From Undaria pinnatifida (taxonomy: Eukaryota; Sar; Phaeophyceae; Laminariales; Alariaceae): a stretch of DNA of 64,000 nucleotides. The notes under the pieces were generated by a model. It saw only the letters and a list, made by a program, of their open reading frames with translations, was not told where the DNA came from and did not search any database. The first letter of the stretch is position 1, and each line of letters begins with the position of its first letter. The stretch covers positions 14,339,268-14,403,267 of the forward strand of contig JABAKD010000020.1 of assembly GCA_012845835.1 (NCBI GenBank). Direction: 5' to 3'. Positions 1 through 9,977 of this stretch are shown piece by piece. A program made the position numbers and the translations under genes.

Positions 1-385
1 TCCATACGAAGCGAGAAGCAGTGCCAAGTTCCGAGAATTCTGTCGCCGAAAGGATGACCGCAATCTGAGGGAAATCTGAATTCTGATGAGTCGAGATGTG
101 TTCTCTCTAGTTCAAATCGACCAAGTTCCACTTACTATTAAATAATACTCATAGTGTATTTTAGATCCCGGAACGAGAGAACATCAACCGGCGCGCTTCT
201 CGGAATGAGTCCATTTGTAATGTACCGGTCCTGGGTACCTGTTCCCTTTCCCCCTGCGTTCCTTTTTCTTCCGTCTGCGTTTTTTCATCTTGCTTCTTTT
301 TTTCCTTTCTTCCTTTTCGTCGTCTGGTGTGATGGCTTGCATATTGTTCCGCCCCGTTGCACTCGGCATTGCATGGCCCAATCAC
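1..385. other. unassigned flank
   Basis: No gene is recognised. The short open frames here have pyrimidine-rich, low-complexity translations and match no family. The stretch leads into an old LINE-B 3' end and then the LINE-A element. Confidence 0.3.
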
Positions 386-495
386 TTGTCTGTGTGTGCT
401 GTTTTCACATTAAACCGTTCTTTCCACCCAACGGCGTCAGTACGCGTAGTGTTGGTGCTGATTCTTCATCGTGGAGAGATACAAATTCTGTGTCC
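386..495 (-). mobile_element. old LINE-B 3' end remnant
   Basis: On the plus strand this reads from a GT-rich run through 'cacattaaaccgttctt' to 'gctgattcttca' and a 'ctctgtg/ctgtgtcc' block. The same order of words is found at 8730-8840 and 13294-13390, which are the 3' ends of minus-strand LINE-B copies. It is diverged and truncated, so it is probably an older insertion. Confidence 0.5.
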
Positions 496-729
496 ACAGA
501 CTACTGTGAATAGATTAAACGAAACAGTCGCAAGTGTTCGCTATCAGTGGAGGATACTTTAGTAGATTCTGGAACAGAATGATAAATATCAGCTGTCGGC
601 TGAAGGATTGAAGAGTGGAAATTCTAGGATAGATGATGATAAGAAAGATTGTAGCTCCGAGGAGACAATCAAACGAAACGTCGGTAAGCCTGAGCGGTTC
701 AGGCAGGTCGTGCTTGTTTTCGGGGAGAG

Positions 730-1014
730 ATGGCAGAAGAAGAGCAGTGGTGGAACAGCATGGTAGCAGCTGAACTAGGGGTTGTGGAAAAGCAGCAGCA
801 GGAATCACCGCCGCCGGCCTGGCCTAACGAAGACGACGGTGCCGATGGAGAAAAGCCGATATCGTCGCTGCCGAGGGAAGATTTATCGGGTACACATCTG
901 ACTTTGTCGTGTCGGGCCGTCATTGACAGTATGCACCGTCAGGCCGGCGATGCTCAACGTGGGCGGATGTTGGAGACGGTGGATGCTCGTGGGGGTGGAG
1001 AACATGAGCGGTAG
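730..1014 (+). CDS. possible LINE-A first open frame, fragment
   Basis: A 94-residue frame from ATG, acidic and Glu/Gln/Pro-rich at the N-terminus (MAEEEQWWNSMV...). It lies about 270 bases upstream of the endonuclease remains of LINE-A on the same strand. That position fits a leader or first ORF of a LINE. No domain is recognised and the frame breaks at 1014, so it may equally be chance. Confidence 0.25.
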   Translation: MAEEEQWWNSMVAAELGVVEKQQQESPPPAWPNEDDGADGEKPISSLPREDLSGTHLTLSCRAVIDSMHRQAGDAQRGRMLETVDARGGGEHER

Positions 1015-1284
1015 GAGACGGATTGGGAGAGTAGGAGATCTGGTGGTGGATGGGTGTTCGGCTTCTTCGCGGGGCCTGGGGAGGAGCATGGGGGTTGAAG
1101 AAGACGCTGCCCGCTCCAAGAGCGTCTACGCGAGAAAGAGGAGATCATCGCCTATTGCAAGAGCACGTGCTCAAGAAGGCACGTATTGCTTTCATAATGT
1201 TTTTTTCTTGTATATTCGGAGTTTGGTTCGATCTTGGTTGGGTATTGTGGTTGGTGTTATGGGGTAACGTGCGTCGAGGCTAGA

Positions 1285-2333
1285 TATGGGGAACTCGTCG
1301 TGGGTACGGACAACGTTCGCACACTTGCTTTCAAGGTCACGAACGACATAGGCCACGCCGAGGTGATACTGAAGACTTGCGAGGACGCAGGTTGTGATAT
1401 TATAGGATTGCAGGAGGTGAGGCGCAATGGACAAATGCTTTCACGGCGGCGGGGTATGTTGTGTTTTGCTCAGGAGCAGACGCAGAAAAGTACGAAAAGA
1501 AGGGGAACCACGAGGTAGGCTTAGCTGTTAGAGAGTCTATCGTGGCGGGGATGGATAAGGGCAACGTCGCGGTTGAGTGCATCAGTGCTAGATTGATGAA
1601 GGTTCGCATCCAACTCAAAGGGAAATCTAACGGTGTGTCTTTCATTGCAAACTATGCTCCCACTCACGACAAGAGCACTAGCGAACAGGATTACTTTTGG
1701 AGTTCACTTGACGAGGTGGTCAAGGGGGTACCCAGTAGGGACCACCTCATTGTCCTGCTGGACGCAAATGCTCGTACAGGCATGAAAGGGATCGGGTGGA
1801 CCGATAGCAAGGTATTGGGTGATTACGGACGTGACGAGCTGAACGACAACGGAGAGCGACTAATGGCTCACGCAACTGATGACAAACTCGCCCTCCTCAA
1901 CACGTACTATGCTGCACCTGCTCGTGGTATATCGTACACGTTCCAGAGCCCTAACCGAGGAAAGGCCCAGTACAGGCTTGACTACATACTGACACGGCAA
2001 GTGGATAGACGATTGGTACGTAATGTCACTGTGTGGACCCCACCCAGGGAGAACGCTGGGTCGGACCACAACCTCGTAATCGGAAATATTCGCCTTTTGG
2101 GCCGCATCGCACCAAATCGTGTAAATAGAATTATCAAAAACCGGCGAGCTATTGATCTACCAAGATTAATGGCGGGCCCGCAGCTCCGGATGAATTTGCA
2201 AAACGTGATAACAGCCAAGCTTGCCTCTCCGACACCGGGTACTAATGCCGGAAGCGTTGATGACATCACCTCACTACTGACCGAGACGCTACTGTCGAAT
2301 GCGGCCGACATAGAGCCCCCTATTCGGCGCTAA
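1285..2333 (+). pseudogene. LINE-A endonuclease domain (EEP fold)
   Basis: This is the endonuclease/exonuclease/phosphatase domain that nicks target DNA for target-primed reverse transcription. The first motif (TDNVRTLAF, then IIGLQEVRR with the catalytic Glu) is in one frame up to about 1450. The rest runs in another frame from about 1461: NYAPTHD, the LLDANAR Asp/Asn motif, DYILTRQ and the terminal SDHNLV catalytic Asp-His. A single indel near 1440-1470 separates them. A stop at 2333 cuts the protein before the RT. Confidence 0.8.
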
Positions 2334-2459
2334 CAAGTACCGAGGGGCTGGTGTGCGACCGAGGCGACGAAAGCGGAGTTGAACGCACGATGGCAGGATA
2401 GGGAAGACGCGAGGAAACGGGTCTGTTCTGCTCTAAACGATCGTGGTGTACGTTAAGCC

Positions 2460-2702
2460 TTGAAGGCGACCACCAAACAGCTAAAACGCACGCGAGCGGA
2501 AGCTGTTCGGAGGTTCTTCGAAGCTTACGTTAGCCAACTGGAAGGGCGTATCCGAGAAGGTGATCAATTTGGCTTTTACAAACACCTCAAGGGGATGGAT
2601 GTGGAAAGGAAGACGTTTAACTCGCAGTACATCAAAGACGAGGAAGGCCGATTGCTGCGGGATACTGCCCTCATCCGCGAGCGGTGGGTGAGGTGGTTTC
2701 AC
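2460..2702 (+). pseudogene. LINE-A linker between endonuclease and RT
   Basis: About 80 residues, Arg/Lys and Trp rich (MKATTKQLKRTRAEAVRRFF..., ending RERWVRWFHK), of the kind found just before the RT in LINE ORF2 proteins. The open frame runs straight into the foreign (TTG)n of the nested insertion. If bases 2708-3994 are left out, the same frame resumes with VLNTKSPTLDPS. This shows that the interruption came after this coding copy had been laid down. Confidence 0.7.
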
Positions 2703-3434
2703 AAAGTTGTTGTTGTTGTTGTTGTTCTCACATTAACTCGCATAATCAAGTCCGTGGTCACAGGACAGGCTCCAGTCACTCTGGAGCTGAGGAATACCCC
2801 AGGGAAAACACTCACACAACCCACGGTGTTACACGCATATATCACAGCTGACGCAATTGCCTCACCAGAAACATATAAAAGTGAAATCGGGAGTCAGTCT
2901 ACGATGTGCCAGGTCCAGGCCGGTGCATACGTCTCACTACTCACGCCTGGAGAAACCACATATATATTTCGATTGCCACCCAAGTAAGACTACCACGTAT
3001 ATATTACACGTAGTATCTATCACTACGCATACGCACGACAGGCATAAGTCAATTGGAGAAAGAGAAACAAAGAAAAGAAAAGAAGATAAAGGAAAGGAAA
3101 GAAAAGAGAAGAAGAACAAAACAAGACGAAAAAGGCAAGCAAAGAGAAGAAAAAACCAAGAAAAGCAAGAAAAGACAAGACAAGAAAGCAAGGAAAGAAG
3201 AAGAGAAAAAAAGAAAAAAGAAAAAGAAAAATAATAGAAAGAAAAATGTCATGCTAGCAGACCCTAGGAACTGGCTAAGGATGGCATTGGGTTAACAGAG
3301 GGTATCACGTCCATCATCAATCGCACCTGGGAGAGAACGCAACATGGCGAAGAAGTCAGGGCGGTCTTATGCTATCTTGTGAAGGCCATTAGAAGGCCCA
3401 CAACTTTCAATACGATGATGGCCAAACCCAGACT

Positions 3435-3985
3435 TCAGTCTCTTGGGCATGACGCTCCACCTTCCGCCCCTCCCCCCTTCCTCCCTTTCCCCCTCCCCCC
3501 TCCGTCCCCCCCTCCCCCCTCCCCCCTCCCCCCCTCCCCCCTCCCCCCCTCCCCCCTCCCCCCCTCCCCCCTCCCCCTTCCCCCCTCCCCCCCTCCCCCC
3601 TCCCCCCCTCCCCCAGTCCCCTCCCCGCCCCCCCCCCTTCCCCCTCCCCCCGGCCGCTTAGAGATGCCAGCGGTGGATGACGCTGCCGCAGCCTTTGTGC
3701 GTCGCTCTGCAGCTTTGCGTCTCTCCGTTTCATGCCAATTCCGCATGAACCACTCGGCTCCCTCCTCTACTCTTCGAAACCATCTGCCAGCCTTCTGAGC
3801 AGCCTTTCGCCATCCTTCGAATTTCATTCCAAAGACCGACATATCCTCCTTCAGTTGATCCATCCAGTCTTTCTCTTGCCCCCCTGAGTAGCCCTTACCC
3901 CCAACAAACTCCCCAAACATCACCCTCTGTGGCAGATGCTCCTCCCCCATGCGTGCCACGAATCCCGCAAACAAAATCCTCCGTT
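3435..3985 (-). pseudogene. C-terminal part of LINE-A ORF2 (nested copy)
   Basis: This encodes the basic, Trp-rich C-terminus (RILFAGFVARMGEEHLPQRV..., WMDQLKEDMSVFGMKFEGW) followed by a long Gly/Arg/Glu low-complexity tail. It is about 85% identical by eye to the plus-strand C-terminus at 5478-5869. The open frame extends past the insertion edge to 4271, but that part is antisense LINE-A sequence and not real. Confidence 0.65.
3475..3655. repeat. C/T-rich low-complexity tract
   Basis: A tract of CCCCCTCC-type repeats on the plus strand. It encodes the Gly/Arg tail of the nested LINE-A copy on the minus strand. A shorter version is seen at the end of the host copy near 5800-5850. Purine-strand expansion within a coding tail explains the long proline and glycine open frames seen here. 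Confidence 0.8.
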
Positions 3986-3994
3986 TAACAAAGT

Positions 3995-5869
3995 GCTCAA
4001 CACCAAGTCGCCGACCCTTGATCCGAGCATTGTGGACGAGCTTCAGCAGGGCCCCCCGTGCAGACCACTGGACGATGTCCCGTCTAGGTACGAAGTAGAG
4101 GAAGCGATCCGTGCGTTGGCGAACCGAAAGGCGGTAGGGCCCGATGGTCTCCCAGCCGAGCTCTTGCAGGTTTCGGCCGACAAGGGAGAATTGAACGCCC
4201 TCGTAAAGCTCCACGATATTGTTGTCGCTGTTGGAGGGGAGGTGGCGTACCGCAACAATCGAAATATGCAACGATTAAGGTGCTTCACAAGAAGAAAGAT
4301 CGGACTGAGTGTGGCAGTTACCGTGGCATCTCCCTCGTGGCTCACGCCGACAAAGTACTGCTCAAAGTCATCGCGGGTCGCCTGAGTGAATATTGCGAAC
4401 GCGAGAACATTCTGCCGGAGGAACAGTGTGGGTTCAGACCCCAACGCTCGACGGTTGACACGATGTTCGTAGTACGACGACTGCAGGAACTGGCGAGGAA
4501 GAAGGACACCCCCTTGTACTTGTGCTATATCGACCTCACCAAAGCATACGACTCCGTCGACCGAACCCTGCTGTGGGATGTCCTTGCTCGTTTGGGCGTG
4601 CCACCGAGAATGCTCGCCAATTCCACGTCGGTATACAAGCATGCGTGCGGCTGGATGATGGAGAGTGCTCGGATAAGTTCGACGTGGGGCAAGGTCTCAG
4701 GCAAGGATGCGTGCTCGCGCCACTGCTGTTCAACATGTTTTTCACGGTGGTACTGCGTGTGGCCGTGAAACGCTTCCTCGCTGATGCAGTCATCACGGAC
4801 AACATGGTTCAGCTCCAGCGGAAGGAGGAAGGCGAGAAGAAGGGTACTTCACGCACAGGCAAAGTCGACGGGCGGAGGGGGAGGGAGGGCAGAGATTGTG
4901 GGGTATGCTGTACGCGGACGATGCGGGCATCGTATCGCGATCATCAGAAGGGCTGGAGAGGATGATGGACAGTGATCGTGACTGCGTGTTCGCCGTTCGG
5001 GCTTACGGTATCCGAGGCAAAAAGAGATGATGTGCCTGGAAACCAAAGGCGGGGGGAAGGTGTCGTTCAAACTCAATGCAGCCGGCCAGGTATACAAACA
5101 AGCAATCGAGTTTGTGTACTTCGGCGGGGCTATCACCGCAGACAGAGACCTTAGCATTTGAATAACGTGGCGTCTTCAGAGGGCCTAGTCGTGCTTCCAG
5201 CGGTACAAGATGGAAATCTATGATCGCCCGGGTGTGCGCTTACGGTTGAAGGTGCGGGTGCTGAAAGCTGAGGTGGTCGAGACACTGCTTTACGGTTGCA
5301 TGACGTAGAGCCCGAAGAAGCCTGACTATGACAGGCTACGACGGGTTGACCACTCCATGCTCCTGCGATGCCTTGGATGGCGGAAACGGAAGCGCGACGA
5401 CCAGACCCTATCGTACGCCGACGCGCTTGCCAAGACAGCTTCCGAAAGCGTAAAGGCGATAGTGCGCAAACGGAGGATATTGTTTGCGAGATTCGTAGCA
5501 CGTATGGGGGAGGAGCGTCTGCCACAGAGGGTGATGTTTGGGGAGTTTGTTGGGGGTAAGGGCTGCTCAGGGGGGCAAGAGAAGGACTGGATGGATCATT
5601 TGAAGGAGGATATGTCGGTCTTCGGAATTAAATTCGAAGGGTGGCGAAAGGCTGCTCAGAAAGGTGGCAGATGGTTTCGACGAGTAGAGGAGGGAGCCGA
5701 GTTGTTCATGCGGAATTGGCATGAAACGGAGAGACGCAAAGCTGCAGAGCGACGCGCAAAGGCTGCGGCAGCGCCATTCACGTCGGCATCTCTAAGCGGT
5801 CAGGGGAGGGGGAAGGGGCGGAGGGGGGGGGGGAAGGGGGGGCGTCATGCCCAAGAGACTGAAATCTAG
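3995..5869 (+). pseudogene. LINE-A reverse transcriptase and C-terminus
   Basis: This is the RT that copies LINE RNA at the nicked target. Visible blocks are [55 protein letters not shown] (catalytic Asp), [14 protein letters not shown] and [10 protein letters not shown] (YADD box near 4907-4918). A C-terminal region (KRRILFARFVARM..., RNWHETERRKAAERR) ends at 5869. Blocks fall in at least three frames, with breaks near 4270, 4620, 4890 and 5150, so no functional protein is made. Confidence 0.85.
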
Positions 5870-6044
5870 GTTTTGGCCATCATCGTCTTGAAAGTTATGG
5901 GCCTTCCAATGGCCGTCACAAGATCGTAAGACCGCCCTGACTTCTTCGCCATGTTGCGTTCTCTCCCCAGTGCCATTGATGATGCATTTGATACCCCCTA
6001 TGAGCCCAATGCCGTCTTTAGTCAGTTCCTAGGATCTGCTAGTA

Positions 6045-6360
6045 ACAGCCGGTCGCCCCTGTGGCATATCAGGTAATCCTCGAGCCTGGTATAGGTCAGT
6101 TTCGCGAGTTTGAGCCCCGCCGAGTGCATACTCGTATAATTCGTTTGGACTTTCTCTTGTGCACAAATTGACTTGCGGAAAACGCGAGAGCGTGAGTTAG
6201 CAACACTCGATGAAAAATCGACGAGCAATGGTATTGCTGAACCCTATGCGCGATAAAAATTGAAGGCAAGGACCGGGGGGGAAAAGGGACGACACCTGTG
6301 ACCACGGCTTGTCCAGAAGCTGGAAAGTAAAAAGTGTGACAAGAAAAAAAAAAAAAAAAA
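6045..6360 (+). mobile_element. tRNA-derived SINE (family 1), copy in LINE-A tail
   Basis: A 316-bp element with a tRNA-like head holding A-box-like (GTGGCATATCAGG) and B-box-like (GAGTTTGAGCCC) words. A shared body of about 230 bp follows, and it ends in poly(A). The direct repeat AGTA flanks it at 6041-6044 and 6361-6364. The nested LINE-A copy runs uninterrupted at the equivalent place (about 3245-3255), which confirms the insertion. Confidence 0.8.
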
Positions 6361-7005
6361 AGTATGACATTTTTTTTCTCTCTTCCTTTCTTTGCTTCCT
6401 ATTCTTGTATTTTCTTGCTTTTCTCGTCTTTTTTTTTTTCCTTTCCTTTTTAGTTTTTTTTTCGCTTTCTTTTCTTTTCTTTCCTTTCCTTTATCTCCTT
6501 TTTGTTCTTTGTTTCTTCTTTCCAATTTACTTGCGTCTGTTGTGCGTACGCGTAGTGATAAGTGCTACATGTAATATACCAGGTACGCAGTAGTCTTTTT
6601 TGGGTGGCAAGCGGTATAGTCGGTTTTTCCAGACGCGAGTAATGAGACGTATGCGCCGGCATGGACCTGGCACATCGTAGACTACTCCCAGTTTCACTTT
6701 TATATGTTTCTGGTGGAGGCATGAATTGCGTCAGCTGTGATATATGCGTGTAACACCTTGGGTTGTATGTGTTTTTCCCTGAGGTATTCCTCAGCTCCAG
6801 AGTGACTGGAGCCTGTCCTGTGACCACGGACTTGATTATGCTAGTTAATGTGAGAACAACAACAACAATGACAACAACAACAACAACATATGAATAGAAG
6901 GTAGTTCACGGCTAGCTGCAGTCCCATGTGTTCCCTTTTCCCACTGTACCTGCCGCCCCCGACGCTCTCTGATCGTTGCTGCAAGCTCACCCCCAGTAGC
7001 TATTA

Positions 7006-7389
7006 ATGGTAAGCACGATACTGTTTGGATTACAAAACACGGGGGGCACGGTAGTTGGACTTGATTTTGCAATCGGAAAACAGAGAAATTTGTATGCGAT
7101 TAAATCGGGTACTCTTACAATGGTGGCGTTGCGTATATTCGAAGTTGGAATGGAAGTATTAAGTTTTTATACCTGGTACGGAACTTTGGAAACATTAATG
7201 ATCTGGTGGCTATTAATAGAAATGATATCTGCCACCAGGTCACAGGTATATGCAAACTATTCTTGTTTGCACGTATTGATACGAGACTACAACACCCGAT
7301 ATCTGGTGTTGTGGTATTCTCTTATGACCTTTAATGGAATTGGTGATACGACGGTAGAAAGTGTTTTTGTGTTCTTGACGAAAAACTGA
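7006..7389 (+). CDS. hypothetical membrane protein fragment
   Basis: A 127-residue frame from ATG with two or three hydrophobic stretches (about residues 36-55, 59-72 and 95-112) and a normal-looking amino acid mix, unlike the surrounding low-complexity frames. Segment ALRIFEVGMEVLSFYTWYG faintly recalls XK-family membrane proteins, but I am not confident. There is no start-to-stop domain and the ATG sits in a GTAAGC splice-donor-like context, so it could be a fragment of an old gene. It lies between the LINE-A end and the macro-repeat. Confidence 0.3.
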   Translation: MVSTILFGLQNTGGTVVGLDFAIGKQRNLYAIKSGTLTMVALRIFEVGMEVLSFYTWYGTLETLMIWWLLIEMISATRSQVYANYSCLHVLIRDYNTRYLVLWYSLMTFNGIGDTTVESVFVFLTKN

Positions 7390-7806
7390 AGGTTCCCTCC
7401 TGGTGTTATGCCTGCATCAACATATCACCTGTGGCAACTGGCATGAAAAGAGAGGGTTATGACCTTCGGGAACCGAAAGCAGCGTAACCCGTGGTTTGTT
7501 TGGACGCGAAAGAATTTAGGGTTGTTGTTCCATGCTCTGGTAGCGGTCCACCACACGGTAGTTGGTGGCCATCACTCTTCGGTTGACTCGCACAGCTAGG
7601 TAAGCCCGCACGTCGGAGGGCAAGGGACGGTACCGTGTAGGCTGTGCGACCAGAGAAGAGGCAAGTGTTAGTAGCCGGCCAGCGACCCAGCATTAGGTCG
7701 GCTCTCGTGATATTTCTGTCGTTTGTGTCTATTTCACCGGACGTGCTTGACGAGAATCTGGTTTTGGTTGTCGGTCACATCCCAGCGACAAACCCAAAGG
7801 AGTGGG
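7390..7806. other. unassigned spacer
   Basis: No gene, RNA or known repeat is recognised between the hypothetical frame and the first macro-repeat. Confidence 0.3.
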
Positions 7807-7964
7807 CTGAAATATATTATTACGCAGATAGTATACCAGCAGCGCCCTGGTCCTGCAGGTGACAAGCCAAATATGTAAGAAATACTGAATGTCTACCTGG
7901 CACTCCGTCGAGTCAGGCTTTGGACAGTATTTCACCGGTAATAAAAAGTGAGAATATAGACGCA

Positions 7965-8724
7965 TAATACTTACCTAGTCTCCGTCGAGACGGGCAGACG
8001 GGCGTTGACTTATGACGACGTTATTATTTGTACCCCCCCTTCATGCTCGAATTGAGAAACCAGAGACAGGATACCTATACCTCGTCTCCGTCGAGGCAGG
8101 CATTTGGTTATTGCTCTATGCGACCGCCGGTCTCTCGGCTTGGCAGGTTTCGCGTACAATCAATGGATCATGGTTTCAGGTGGGGCTGAGGCAGATTACG
8201 TACCCAGTCTCCGTTGAGACGGGCGATGATTTATGTCGCCAATTATTTGTACCCGCCCTCTATGCTCGAATTGAAAAACCAAAGACAGGATAACTACACC
8301 TCGTCTCCGTCGAGACAGGCGTTTAGTTATTGCTGTATGCGACCGCCGGTATCACGGCTTCGCATGTTTCGCGTACAATCGATGGGTCATGGTCTCAGGT
8401 GGGCTCGATTTAATGTAGAAGTCAGATACAGAATATCAGGCTTTGGTGCGGGCTAAATGCATACCCAGTCTCCGTTGAGACAGGCGTTGACCTATATAGG
8501 TCGTTAGTATAATCCCCATTCATGCTCGAATTGAGAAACCAAAGACAGAATACCCACACCTAGTCTCCGTCGAGACAGGCGTCGGGTTAATTCTGTATGG
8601 GAAGTCGAGAGAGGCGATCGCCACGCCGTTGCGTGCGACCGCAGGTATCACGGCTTCACATGTTTCGCGTACAATCGATGGGTCATGGTTTTTAGGTGGG
8701 CTCGAATTATGCAGCCGTCGCTGT
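7965..8724. repeat. 227-bp-type tandem units, array I
   Basis: Diverged units built around 'gtctccgtcgagac', 'tttcgcgtacaatcgatgg' and 'catgctcgaattgagaaacc'. About three units remain. The short open frames in this array are read from the repeat and are not genes. Confidence 0.85.
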
Positions 8725-9265
8725 GTAGTGTGTGTGTGTGTGTTCTTCACATTAAACCGTTCTTCTACTCGTCGACATCCAGCACACCCAGTGTCCGTAC
8801 TGATTCTTCACCCTAGAAAGATCAGCTCTGTGGTCACAAGCTACGACACAGAGATAATGCATCGTAATGCATTCGACAACGCAATGTCATGCCCTAGTAC
8901 TGGGTACGACAGGCACAACATACATGCGTCAGCAACAGAAATACATTGGAAGAGAGAAATACGAAATAAACAAAAACAAAAACAAAAACAAAAAACAAAA
9001 ACAAAATAAGAAAACAAATAAAAACAAAGATAAAAATAAAACAAAAATGAAACAAACAAAATGAAGGGGAAATCGAAGAAACAACCCAACCGGAAAGGAG
9101 AGCCAAAGCTCGGAAAAGAAACATACCAGGTAATAAAATGAAATAAAATAAAGTAAAGTAAAACCAAAATAAGATAATCCAAACACGAGCCAAACCTGGA
9201 CACGCAAGGAGGGAACAAAGGGGAAAAAAATACCCCAGAAAAAGACGAAAAGTGCTATGTACCTA

Positions 9266-9440
9266 CTAGTCGGCCTGGTACCTTGCTACCCTGTCTGCCA
9301 TCTCCTTCCTGCCTTCGTCCACCGCGGTCTCCCTTCTATTCCTCCTGTTGCCCCCCCTGCCCCCATTCCCTTGGACGGCTTTCCTTCTACTCCTCCTGTT
9401 TTCCCCCCCTCCCCCCTTTGTGTTCTTCTCATTAAACCGA
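9266..9440 (-). pseudogene. LINE-B C-terminal tail fragment
   Basis: Minus-strand residues [34 protein letters not shown] are nearly the same as the last residues of the LINE-B protein ending at 14354. They sit directly after the endonuclease fragment, which marks the deletion joint near 9430-9440. Confidence 0.65.
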
Positions 9441-9977
9441 AATACCTGAGCAAAAAACTTGGTATCCAGCTGCACTAAATCTCGTGTTGCCGGGCCGTCG
9501 AGTTTCCTGCAGGCCAATGAAGTCACAGCCGAGTTGCTGGCCTTTCGCCAGTACACGCTCGTCATGCCCATACCCGTTCTTCCCCTTTACGGCCAGGGTA
9601 CGCACGTTGTAGGTCGCTACCGCCACAAGTGCCGCCTTCCGTCTCTTACGAGTCTCGCGTGCTGCTTTCTCAGCCAGCCGACGAGAGGCTCGTCCCCTCC
9701 TCCGTTTCTGTTTCTGTTGTTTCTTTTTTCTCTCTATTAATGTGATGATTGTGGCTCTCCGTTTCGTAGCCCGGTTCGCGCCTTGGTTTCCGCTGGCTGG
9801 GTGCAGCCGTCCCAGCCAACGCCGACACTCCCATCCTTCCTGTCGTGCATGCGTACCCACGCGGTGGCCAGCCTCTCCACTCCCCAAGCTGCCCACGCTG
9901 CGCTCTCTGCTGTGGTGATGTACCCGTCCTGCCCCGGGGATGAACTCCTCGGCGTCGGGGTTAAAAAGAAAACCCAT
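9432..9977 (-). pseudogene. LINE-B ORF2 N-terminus with endonuclease start
   Basis: The first ATG is at 9977. The protein starts MGFLFNPDAEEFIPG, which fits the PAM2 motif that binds the MLLE domain of poly(A)-binding protein. A Lys/Arg-rich segment (KKKQQKQKRRRGRASRR) follows, then the endonuclease start ATYNVRTLAVKG and DFIGLQETRR with the catalytic Glu. A stop follows GYQVFCSGISV at 9432. The remainder of the endonuclease and the whole RT are deleted. The LINE-A endonuclease aligns residue by residue over this stretch. Confidence 0.75.

Larger units (their letters stand above)
2708..3987 (-). mobile_element. nested 5'-truncated LINE-A copy, reversed, 7-bp TSD
   Basis: On the minus strand this begins inside the LINE-A C-terminal coding region (KRRILFAGFVARMGEE... 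to AERRTKAAAA). It continues through the 3' region and ends in (AAC)n against 2707. The same sequence in plus orientation is the end of the host element at about 5480-6890. The direct repeat ACAAAGT occurs at 2701-2707 and 3988-3994, which is the target-site duplication. The copy carries no SINE at the site occupied in the host copy, so it supplies an empty site for that SINE. Confidence 0.9.
730..6893 (+). mobile_element. LINE-A non-LTR retrotransposon, decayed
   Basis: The order is apurinic-type endonuclease, linker, reverse transcriptase, basic C-terminus, about 1 kb of 3' region and an (AAC)n tail at 6854-6888. The 5' end is not defined; 730 is the first plausible coding position. Several frameshifts and stops make it non-functional. 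It is interrupted at 2708-3987 by a reversed copy of its own 3' end, and at 6045-6360 by a SINE. The 'NVRTL...GLQEVRR' endonuclease start, 'AYDSVDR' and '[14 protein letters not shown]' resemble RTE/RTE-X type LINEs, but the clade is a guess. Confidence 0.8.

Noticed and set aside
3049-3295. Lys/Glu/Arg-rich and Phe/Leu-rich open frames
   Set aside because: They are read from purine- or pyrimidine-rich runs in the LINE-A tail. The same holds for 6244-6593, 8841-9218 and 13386-13756.
3435-4271. 278-codon minus-strand frame taken as one gene
   Set aside because: Only the part below 3987 is real (LINE-A C-terminus). The N-terminal part is antisense to the host LINE-A RT, across an insertion edge.
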